Part shown: piece after piece, positions 18,273 through 26,607 of the stretch
How the letters are laid out: every line of letters starts with the position of its first letter
Numbering within the stretch: position 1 is the first letter of the stretch
Assembly: GCA_022648685.1 (NCBI GenBank)
Contig: JALCMW010000007.1
Span: forward strand, 36,986 to 100,985
Source: Bacteroidales bacterium
GTDB lineage: Bacteria > Bacteroidota > Bacteroidia > Bacteroidales > UBA932
Reading direction: 5' to 3'
Length of the DNA stretch: 64,000 nucleotides
Translations under genes and position numbers: made by a program
Notes under the pieces: generated by a model
Seen by the model: the letters and a program-made list of their open reading frames with translations, nothing else
What the model was told of the DNA's origin: nothing
Database searches by the model: none

Positions 18273-20096
18273 TTACCATGTCTTCGTCCATCCCGGATTC
18301 TGACTCAGGTTCGGATTTTTCAATCCAACCTGTGTAGGGATTGGATAAAGGTACATGTTGTCCTTCCATGCATGAGAAGTTTCCTTGTAATCCATGACGT
18401 ATCCTCCGGCAGGATCATCGGCGAGTTTGTCAAGTTTCAGAGGATCGGTGCTTTGGTTCACAATCACTGCAAGGCTCTTGTATTCTCCCGAATAAGACTT
18501 GTCAGCAGTGAAATAAGCGTCATATTCCCCGTCTCCGTTCATGTCCAGCGGCTGGTCCATCGCCGGAACGTAAACTCCCGTCCAAGGCATGTCCCCCCAA
18601 AGATTTCCGCAAGCCCAGCGTTTAAGGTCCCTCAAACGTGTCCCCTCCAGGCATAACTCTATGGCCCTGTCGCGACGTATTTCCAGAATCACAGGATCCG
18701 TTATATCAGGATAATATGTCTGTTGGAGATAAGTATCAACCACCGTAGGTTTTTTGTCGAGGTCTCCTCCGGTGATTCCGGCACGGCGGCGAAGAACGCC
18801 TATGGTGTTTTTCCAGTCTTCATCCGTCAAAGTCCCGAGCTCGGCCTTTGCTTCGGCATAATTCAGAAGCACTTCAGCATAACGCATTATAGGGACATCG
18901 TTTGTGTTCGAACGCTTATCGTCATAATTCATGTCGTCGATTACATATTTCGTAAACTGGTATCCCGTAAGAGTATGTCCGGTAAAATTGGCCGAAGTCG
19001 TTACATAATTGCCGGAAGCGTCTTTTCTGGTATAATCATATCCTCTTATCGTCTGGTTCAGCCTCAGATCACGCCCGGTTGTCTCTTCCTTGAAATTCTT
19101 GTATGTCCCATCGGCATTTTTTTCATCATAGACTGTCCCGTCGAGATTCAGATACGTCTTGGCAAATGGCCTCGTCATGCAGAGATGAGGGCCGTATGTG
19201 GAGGAATTAAGCCACCAGTTCATTTCGCCGAGTGATGTTTCATTGTTTTCGTAGCTGAGCATGACTTCTTCTGTGACTGCATTATCGCTTATGAACAGAT
19301 CCCTGTATGAACCGCGTCCGTTTGCATATGCCGTACCGGTATGTATCTTATACGGTCCGTCGTCCATTATTATCTGGGCGGCATCGGCTGCAGCCTTGAA
19401 CAATTCATCCGCGGTCATTGTGCAGTTCTTGACATAATCGGTCCCGGCATGATATTTACGCCAAGAGGCTTCGAAAAGGCAGGCGCGGGACTTGAGCAGA
19501 AGAGGTGTCCATTTGTTGATGGTATTGGAATTCGGCGTAATTGAAGATGTCGTGATCCATTTGTAGGCATAGTCGCAGTCGTCCATTATATGCCGGATTA
19601 TGGTATCCCTGCTGTCCCTTCCGGCATAAAGACGTGAATCCGTAGGTTCCAGAGGCTCGTCGATCCATGGGACTTCTCCGTATTTGACGAGTTTCCCGAA
19701 ATACAAATATGCCCGGAAGAATTTAGCTATGCCGGTATAATTGTTCCTTACTTCTTCGCTGAGATTCTGGTCCGTATTGTATTTTATCAGATAGTTGGCG
19801 TGCCTTATGTCGCTCCAGCTCCATGAAGTAGACGTTTCTTCGGTATAAGCCGCACATTCATAAGTACCCACGGAGTTTTTGGCACCCCAGTCGGCCGTAT
19901 TGTCCGATTGGTGCATTCCGTCGCCTCCGGCATCCGGCAGTATATCATAAAGATAGTTACAGTAAAGTTCAAGGCCTGTGGCGGATCCGAAAACCATGGA
20001 ACGGTCGGCTGAAGCTTTCTGTCTTTCGGTCAAATCGCAGGCAGAAACCGTTACGATTGCTATCGCGATTGTAAAAAATATGCTTATTTTTCTCAT
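18273..20096 (-). CDS. RagB/SusD family protein (second pair)
   Basis: Lipobox VSACDLT; YTGIAKFFRAYLYFGKLVKYGEVPW, RYAEVLLNYAEAKAELG, RRDRAIELCLEGTRLRDLKRWACG, YPIPTQVGLKNPNLSQNPGW. Confidence 0.95.
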   Translation of the reverse strand: MRKISIFFTIAIAIVTVSACDLTERQKASADRSMVFGSATGLELYCNYLYDILPDAGGDGMHQSDNTADWGAKNSVGTYECAAYTEETSTSWSWSDIRHANYLIKYNTDQNLSEEVRNNYTGIAKFFRAYLYFGKLVKYGEVPWIDEPLEPTDSRLYAGRDSRDTIIRHIMDDCDYAYKWITTSSITPNSNTINKWTPLLLKSRACLFEASWRKYHAGTDYVKNCTMTADELFKAAADAAQIIMDDGPYKIHTGTAYANGRGSYRDLFISDNAVTEEVMLSYENNETSLGEMNWWLNSSTYGPHLCMTRPFAKTYLNLDGTVYDEKNADGTYKNFKEETTGRDLRLNQTIRGYDYTRKDASGNYVTTSANFTGHTLTGYQFTKYVIDDMNYDDKRSNTNDVPIMRYAEVLLNYAEAKAELGTLTDEDWKNTIGVLRRRAGITGGDLDKKPTVVDTYLQQTYYPDITDPVILEIRRDRAIELCLEGTRLRDLKRWACGNLWGDMPWTGVYVPAMDQPLDMNGDGEYDAYFTADKSYSGEYKSLAVIVNQSTDPLKLDKLADDPAGGYVMDYKETSHAWKDNMYLYPIPTQVGLKNPNLSQNPGWTKTW

Positions 20097-20107
20097 TACC
20101 GTATCAA

Positions 20108-23100
20108 TTAGAATGTTATGTTAAGACCCAGACTGTAACTTTTCAGCGTAGGATAATTGTATCCGTCCCCGGTGGTGGTCGCTTCGGAGTCATAGCCGTA
20201 AATATTCGCTGTCACATCTATGTCTCGCGTATGTTTGTACAGAGGCGACCATGTCCACAGATTTTCCCCAGAGAAGAAGATGCTGGCCTTTGTAAGTCCG
20301 ATCCTGTTTATCCATTTTTCAGGCAAATTGTAGCCGAACTGTATGTTTTTCATACGTATGTACGCCACGTTTTGAAGGTAACGGGTATTGGCGCATGAAG
20401 AGCCTTTGTAGAAAGGTGCATAGTAGCCGGTGTAACGGGGCAGGTAGGCATCGGTGTTGTCTTCAGTCCAGTAATTGCCCAGCTGCCATTTGGGCAATTG
20501 AGCATAAGGGCGGTTGTATTGCCCCCAAAGTGAAGCAGATTCATTGGTAGGATACCAATCCTGCTTTCCTACACCCTGGAAGAAAACGCTGGCAAAGAAA
20601 TTGTTCCAGTCTCCGGAAAGAGTGAAGCTGTATATATAACGCGGTTCCGTATTGCCTATTACGCGACGGTCTCCCGGATCATCCACAGTATTATTGCCCC
20701 TGTCTATGTAGCCGTTTCCGTTGAGATCTTCGAATTTTATATCGCCCGGATAGAGTTTGTATTTTTTATCCGTTTTCATAAGGGGATTGTAATATTTCTG
20801 CCCGGCTGCCTTGGCAGCAGCCTCGGCTGCGTCTATATCAGCCTGTGTCTGCCAGAGTCCGTTGGAAGTGAAGCCCCATATTTCTCCAATGGTCATGCCT
20901 TTGTAATAAGACGGGCTATTCGACGTTCCAAGATTCTTAGTGGAATTGTTGTATTTGTCTATGACCGATTTGTAATCTGCCAAAGTTGCCTTTATGCTGT
21001 AATTGAACTTCTTGCCTGTAAGGTTGAATGAATCGCGCCATGTAGCGGTGATTTCATATCCGCGCGTGGTCATTTCTCCGTAATTACCTTTAGGCGAAGA
21101 TGCCCCGTATACGTCCGGCAAAGTCGGTCCGACAATGTACATATTGATCGTCTTGCGGTTGTACCAGTCGGCTGTTACCGAGAAGCGGTCCCGGAGAAGG
21201 CCGAAGTCAAGACCTACATCCAGAGTCCTGGCGGTTTCCCATGTAAGGTTGTCAGGAATAGGGGAAGCAGGTGAGACCGTCTTTACTTTGGTTCCGTTGA
21301 AATATCGTCCGGTACCCATGTTGAATTTCTCATCGAAAGAATATGCCGAGATATTGCTGTTGCCAAGTGCTCCGTATGATGCCCGGATTTTCAAATTCGA
21401 AAGGATATTCTCATTTACTTTGAACCAAGGTTCCTGAGTAAGTCGCCATCCTGCCGAGACGGAAGGGAAAAACGACCAGCGTGAACCTTCGAGGAACTTG
21501 GAAGAACCGTCGTAACGGCCGTTCACTTCAAGAAGATATCTTTCAGCATAATTGTAATTGGCGCGGAAGAAAGCACCAACGCTGCGCCATTTCGTCCATG
21601 CTCCGGTGATATTCCTGTTGTCGGTTCCGGTTGTCAGATTGATATTGTCAACCTCTTCGGTAAGCAGATCGTCATTATAAGCATAGAGCTGTTTCATCGT
21701 GGATTGTTCATAATTATATCCGATCAGGAACTTCACGTTGTGCTTATCAAGGAATTTATCGGTGTAGTCGGCATAGACGTTGGTATTTATATACTTGGTG
21801 TCTTTGTTCGTCTCCGATATATATGACTGTGTTCCGGAAATGGTTTCAGTCGTGCCGGCTATCTTGGAATATGGAGTGCGTACACGTTTTATCTGGCGGT
21901 TGTATGTTGCATCACGGTAAGTGAAATCGGCGTTCACATGCAGCTTGTCATCAAGGAATTTGGCCGCGGCACTTATGGTATTCTTGACATAATCGTTTAC
22001 AGAAGTATGACGGCTGTTTCCGTAAAGGAAATCCCCTACGGAATAAACGGCCGAATAACTCATGGTCCCGTCCGGGTTCCATACGGGAGAAGAAGGATGG
22101 CCTTCATCGGCGATGTTTCTCCATACATTGCCGTTACCTTCCGAATACGTTACGGGATTGTGGTATTTGTTGTAGCTTATGTCGATATTATCAACTATCT
22201 TAAGCCATTTGTACACTTGATATCCTGCTTTCAATCTGGTATTTATGGCTTTGTAGTCATCTGTATTGCAAGGACTGTCGAAGAGCCCGCCGTAACCGTA
22301 GAAACGGCCAGAAAGATAATAATCGAATTTGCCGTCGCTTCCTGATACCGAAAGATTGTGCGTCTGTGCAAGAAAATGGTTTTTGTAAATCATTCCGGCG
22401 TAGTCTGTACCTTTGTTGAAATAAACCCAACGGCCTTTGGTGGTACCCCATGAACCGTCGCTTATTACAGTGCCGTAATTACCTGATTCCGCGCGCGATT
22501 TGTATTCTGCAAGCCATGCAGTGGAGAATTGCTGGGATTTGTTTATGCCCGAAGGATTGGAATGATTGAAATTGTAGTAGGCCGTATAGAAGTGTTCCGC
22601 CCATGTATAGCCGTCCGATACGTAATCAACGGTATTGGTTGGCTGTTCTATGCTGAAGTTTGTGGAATAGGTAACCCTGGCCTTCCCTACTTTTGCGGAT
22701 TTTGTTGTGATGAGTACGACTCCGTAAGGAGCTCTGGAACCGTAGATGGCTGCTGAAGCTGCATCTTTGAGAACAGATACGGATTCTATATCATCAGGAT
22801 TCAGAAGAGCCGGATTGCCTTCGACTCCGTCTATCAATACAAGAGCGCTGCCGCCCTGACCGATCGATGTCGTACCTCTGATATTATAAGTCGCACTGCT
22901 TGTCGGTTTCCCGTCGGTCAATTTCAGATTGAGATTGGGGATGGAACCCTGAAGCATCTGGGTTACATTCGAATTGGGACGGCCTTCGAACACTTCGCTC
23001 GAAACCTGGTCCACTGCACCGGTCAGATTGGCTTTCTTCTGTGTGCCGTAACCTACGAATACCACCTCTTCAAGCATTTTGCTGTCTTCCTTGAGAATCA

Positions 23101-23455
23101 CCTTCATTCCGTCGGAAGCTGCAATTTCAATTGTTTTGTAACCGATAGAGGAAATGACCAGAATGCTGCCTTCGGGAACGGAAATTGTGAACCGCCCGTC
23201 AAGATCGGAAGCCACACCGTTTTTAGTCCCTTTTTGAACGACGCTGACGCCTATCAGCGGAGAACCGCCCGGATCCTTGATTGTTCCGGAAATCTTCTTT
23301 GCAACAGCCGGCGTTCCGGAAACTGCGGTTGACAAAAGATAAGAGCGAAGCGAAACGGTACCGGTTGCGTCGTAGGCAGAGGCTTCTACACAGGAAAGAC
23401 CCAACAGCACCGTCAACAGAGAATACTTGACTTGTTTTAACTTCATCTTGCTCAA
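20108..23455 (-). CDS. SusC/RagA family TonB-linked outer membrane protein (second pair)
   Basis: LEEVVFVGYGTQKKANLTGAVDQV; IRGTTSIGQGGSALVLIDGVEGN; IESVSVLKDAASAAIYGSRAPYGVVLITTKSAK. Confidence 0.97.
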   Translation of the reverse strand: MSKMKLKQVKYSLLTVLLGLSCVEASAYDATGTVSLRSYLLSTAVSGTPAVAKKISGTIKDPGGSPLIGVSVVQKGTKNGVASDLDGRFTISVPEGSILVISSIGYKTIEIAASDGMKVILKEDSKMLEEVVFVGYGTQKKANLTGAVDQVSSEVFEGRPNSNVTQMLQGSIPNLNLKLTDGKPTSSATYNIRGTTSIGQGGSALVLIDGVEGNPALLNPDDIESVSVLKDAASAAIYGSRAPYGVVLITTKSAKVGKARVTYSTNFSIEQPTNTVDYVSDGYTWAEHFYTAYYNFNHSNPSGINKSQQFSTAWLAEYKSRAESGNYGTVISDGSWGTTKGRWVYFNKGTDYAGMIYKNHFLAQTHNLSVSGSDGKFDYYLSGRFYGYGGLFDSPCNTDDYKAINTRLKAGYQVYKWLKIVDNIDISYNKYHNPVTYSEGNGNVWRNIADEGHPSSPVWNPDGTMSYSAVYSVGDFLYGNSRHTSVNDYVKNTISAAAKFLDDKLHVNADFTYRDATYNRQIKRVRTPYSKIAGTTETISGTQSYISETNKDTKYINTNVYADYTDKFLDKHNVKFLIGYNYEQSTMKQLYAYNDDLLTEEVDNINLTTGTDNRNITGAWTKWRSVGAFFRANYNYAERYLLEVNGRYDGSSKFLEGSRWSFFPSVSAGWRLTQEPWFKVNENILSNLKIRASYGALGNSNISAYSFDEKFNMGTGRYFNGTKVKTVSPASPIPDNLTWETARTLDVGLDFGLLRDRFSVTADWYNRKTINMYIVGPTLPDVYGASSPKGNYGEMTTRGYEITATWRDSFNLTGKKFNYSIKATLADYKSVIDKYNNSTKNLGTSNSPSYYKGMTIGEIWGFTSNGLWQTQADIDAAEAAAKAAGQKYYNPLMKTDKKYKLYPGDIKFEDLNGNGYIDRGNNTVDDPGDRRVIGNTEPRYIYSFTLSGDWNNFFASVFFQGVGKQDWYPTNESASLWGQYNRPYAQLPKWQLGNYWTEDNTDAYLPRYTGYYAPFYKGSSCANTRYLQNVAYIRMKNIQFGYNLPEKWINRIGLTKASIFFSGENLWTWSPLYKHTRDIDVTANIYGYDSEATTTGDGYNYPTLKSYSLGLNITF

Positions 23456-23748
23456 TTTTAATGTGGTTGATAATTATGTGTATTTATTGCATTACCAGAC
23501 GGCACGCAGGGCAAGAATTCAGACTATTCTCCAAATAAAGGCCGTATAGGTTCAATATGACACGTACGGACATGCCTGTGCATATAATCCGCTACGATAC
23601 AATTAGATATGGGGAAAATCCGTGGTTACTAGTGTGTGGTCTGATATGGTTCCTCCAACTCATAACAATATTAATGATTCCGGATATCAAAAACAAGAAA
23701 AGATGTATTATATTTAACATCGGTCACAAAAATATGATACTAACCACT

Positions 23749-24687
23749 ATGAAAACATTTTCAATATGCCATAGATGTCTTTGCTGTATAGTTGCAGTAC
23801 TAGCTCTGGTTTCGTGTTCCAGGGAAAATAACGGAGATGGAAATGATGACGGATCCGATATACATGAAACCGATCTACAGAAATATCCCGGCAAAGGAGA
23901 GATTAAAATCATGAGTTTCAATGTGAGATGCAGCACTTCCAAAGAAACGAATCCGTACAACGGTTGGGATTTCCGCAAAGATGCCTGTCTGGAAATGATA
24001 CGGGATCAGAAACCGTCTCTCATAGGATTCCAGGAAGCTGTTTTCGATACTCAATGGTCATTTTTCAAAGACAGTCTGGCGAAGAACTATGAAGGGTTCG
24101 GCGTCGGCCGGAACGACGGAATGGAAAAGGGAGAGTGCATGGGCATTTTGTTCAGGAAATCTGATATAAAAAAGATAGACGGAGGAACTTTCTGGCTTTC
24201 CGAAACTCCTGACAAACCTTCCAGGGCCGATTCGTGGGGAGCAGGCAATTATCGTTCCGCCACATGGGGTATTTTCGAAGATATTGCTACCGGAAACAAA
24301 TTCTGCTACATAAATACTCATCTGGATCTGGTCTCTTCTGCCAGAACAAAGGAAATGGAACTGATTTCGGAAAGATTTTCCATGTACAATCCCGACAATT
24401 ATCCGCAATTTCTGTCAGCCGATTTCAATACGACACAGAATGATAAAATATTCGATTATATTGAACCTGGAATGCTGAATTCCAGAGACGAAGCTCCGGA
24501 AGACAAAACCGACGAAAATACGACTTACAATGGCTGGGGCGATGCCGGCGGCAAGATAATAGACGATATATTCGGTTCTGCTAAAGTAACCGTAAACGAG
24601 TATCACACAGTTTACGAAAGCTATGGCGACGCAGCATATCTTTCAGATCATTATCCGATATACGCGATCTTCAAATTCAATAAATAG
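23749..24687 (+). CDS. Endonuclease/exonuclease/phosphatase family lipoprotein
   Basis: Lipobox ALVSCSRE; IKIMSFNVRCST, DQKPSLIGFQEA, NKFCYINTHLDLVSSARTKEME, FLSADFNT, YLSDHYPIYAIF. Start chosen at MKTFSICH. Confidence 0.88.
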   Translation: MKTFSICHRCLCCIVAVLALVSCSRENNGDGNDDGSDIHETDLQKYPGKGEIKIMSFNVRCSTSKETNPYNGWDFRKDACLEMIRDQKPSLIGFQEAVFDTQWSFFKDSLAKNYEGFGVGRNDGMEKGECMGILFRKSDIKKIDGGTFWLSETPDKPSRADSWGAGNYRSATWGIFEDIATGNKFCYINTHLDLVSSARTKEMELISERFSMYNPDNYPQFLSADFNTTQNDKIFDYIEPGMLNSRDEAPEDKTDENTTYNGWGDAGGKIIDDIFGSAKVTVNEYHTVYESYGDAAYLSDHYPIYAIFKFNK

Positions 24688-24731
24688 CTGCCTTTTATTA
24701 AAATTTTTATGGCTTATAAGGAAAATCTTCT

Positions 24732-24739
24732 TACTTTTG
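24732..24739 (+). promoter_or_regulatory. Candidate Bacteroidota -7 box (TAnnTTTG) for the activase operon
   Basis: TACTTTTG, 69 nt upstream of the ATG at 24808. Confidence 0.45.
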
Positions 24740-24741
24740 CG

Positions 24742-24771
24742 TCTGACATCAGTGTCAGACTGTCATGACAG
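24742..24771. promoter_or_regulatory. Two abutting palindromes, candidate TetR-type operator
   Basis: TCTGACA-tcag-TGTCAGA (24742-24759, perfect 7-bp arms) directly followed by CTGTCATGACAG (24760-24771, perfect 12-bp palindrome), just downstream of the -7 box. Confidence 0.55.
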
Positions 24772-24807
24772 CAGACTGGCTGTTGTAACGGCATCACTAT
24801 AGAAAGA

Positions 24808-26607
24808 ATGAACAGAATAGGAATTGATATCGGATCCACTACGGCAAAGATGGCAGTGGTGGATGATTCCGGAAATATTGTATTTTCCAGATACCTGAGA
24901 CATAATGCCAGGATAGGAAATACGTTGAGCACCCTGTTTTCCGAAGTAATCAAGGCCATCGGTGATAAGGAAGTCGCTTTCGGAATCACTGGGTCCATAG
25001 GAATGGGCATAGCACAAAAGTGTTCATTGCCGTTCGTCCAGGAAGTGATAGCGGCATCAAAGGCTACGCGTTTCAGATACAACAAGGCGATAAGCACCCT
25101 GATAGATATAGGCGGTGAAGATGCCAAAGTGGTGTTTTTCAATGACAAGGGTGAAGCCGTGGATCTCAGGATGAACGGGAACTGCGCTGCAGGAACGGGG
25201 GCTTTCATTGACCAGATGGCCATAATATTGGGTGAAAGCATTGAAGGATTGAACAGTCTGGCGTTGAAGGCCGACAGGATATTCCCTATTGCAAGCAGAT
25301 GCGGGGTTTTCTGCAAAACAGACATACAAAATCTCATAGCAAAGAAAATCAGCAAGGAAGACATCTCCGCTTCCATATTCCATGCCGTCGCAGTCCAGAC
25401 TGTGGTGACTCTGGCGCATGGCTACGACATCAAGGCCCCGGTACTTTTTTGCGGAGGCCCATTGTCCTTCATACCGGCTCTGAGAAAAGAGTTCACAGAA
25501 TATCTCAATTTGTCCAGGGATGATATCATAGTCCCTGAAGAAGGTAAACTTTTCCCGGCATTGGGCACGGCTTTGTCATGCGGAGACGGGAAACTTTACC
25601 GCATATCCGAACTTGACAAAATAATCGGAGATTCTTTCGGTACCGGCAATGACAAGAAAGATGCCTTACCTCCGATCTTCATTGATAAAGAGAGCCATGA
25701 TAGATGGCTGGAACAAATATCTTCGAAAAAAACGGAAAGGGCCGTATTGGAACCGGGGGTACAGGAAGTATATTTGGGAATCGATTCCGGTTCTACTACG
25801 ACCAAAGTGGTTTTCACTGACAGACAGGGAAGAATATTGTTTTCATTTTATTCCGACAACAATGCCGATCCGGTAAGTACCGCTTCAGAAGGGATAAGGA
25901 GATTCAATGAAAAATGCTGCGAGACAGGCACCGACGCCCGCATTGTGGGAAGCTGCTCGACAGGATACGGGGAAGATTTGATAAAGGCGGCTTTCCGTAT
26001 GGACCACGGGATAATAGAAACGATAGCACATTATCTTGCTGCAAGCCATATAGATTCGGATGTTTCGTTCATTCTGGACATCGGAGGACAGGACATGAAA
26101 GCCATCTATGTGGAAAACAAGGTGATAAACAGAATAGAGATAAATGAATCTTGTTCTTCGGGCTGCGGTTCTTTCATAGAGACTTTTGCTAAATCGCTTG
26201 GCTATGCCGTCGGGGATTTCGCCGAAGCGGCCTGCAGATCATCTTCTCCCTGCGATCTGGGAACAAGGTGTACGGTCTTCATGAATTCTAAGGTTAAGCA
26301 AGTGCTCAGGGAAGGCTACGGCATAGAAGATATAGCTGCGGGACTGGCTTATTCAGTGGTAAAGAATTGTCTTTACAAGGTTTTGAAAATTACGGATATC
26401 TCTTCTCTGGGCAAACATATTGTGGTTCAGGGAGGAACGATGAAAAACGATGCGGTGGTGAAGGCTCTGGAAAATCTGTCCGGCGCCAGGGTCTCGAGAA
26501 GCGATTGCCCGGAACTCATGGGTGCTTACGGCTGCGCTTTGTATTCCATTGAAAACATGACGGATCATAAACAAAAAATCAAAGAGGAATGTGTTCAGAC
26601 AATATAA
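24808..26607 (+). CDS. Acyl-CoA dehydratase activase, two BadF/BadG/BcrA/BcrD ATPase domains
   Basis: Two ATPase modules: RIGIDIGSTTAKMAVVDDSGNIV .. GNCAAGTGAFIDQMA and YLGIDSGSTTTKVVFTDRQGRIL .. ESCSSGCGSFIETFA. Confidence 0.92.
   Translation: MNRIGIDIGSTTAKMAVVDDSGNIVFSRYLRHNARIGNTLSTLFSEVIKAIGDKEVAFGITGSIGMGIAQKCSLPFVQEVIAASKATRFRYNKAISTLIDIGGEDAKVVFFNDKGEAVDLRMNGNCAAGTGAFIDQMAIILGESIEGLNSLALKADRIFPIASRCGVFCKTDIQNLIAKKISKEDISASIFHAVAVQTVVTLAHGYDIKAPVLFCGGPLSFIPALRKEFTEYLNLSRDDIIVPEEGKLFPALGTALSCGDGKLYRISELDKIIGDSFGTGNDKKDALPPIFIDKESHDRWLEQISSKKTERAVLEPGVQEVYLGIDSGSTTTKVVFTDRQGRILFSFYSDNNADPVSTASEGIRRFNEKCCETGTDARIVGSCSTGYGEDLIKAAFRMDHGIIETIAHYLAASHIDSDVSFILDIGGQDMKAIYVENKVINRIEINESCSSGCGSFIETFAKSLGYAVGDFAEAACRSSSPCDLGTRCTVFMNSKVKQVLREGYGIEDIAAGLAYSVVKNCLYKVLKITDISSLGKHIVVQGGTMKNDAVVKALENLSGARVSRSDCPELMGAYGCALYSIENMTDHKQKIKEECVQTI

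Noticed and set aside
24714-25376. 220-aa minus-strand ORF opposite the activase
   Set aside because: Lies antisense to the well-supported BadF-type gene; residue composition and low-complexity pattern fit a shadow ORF.
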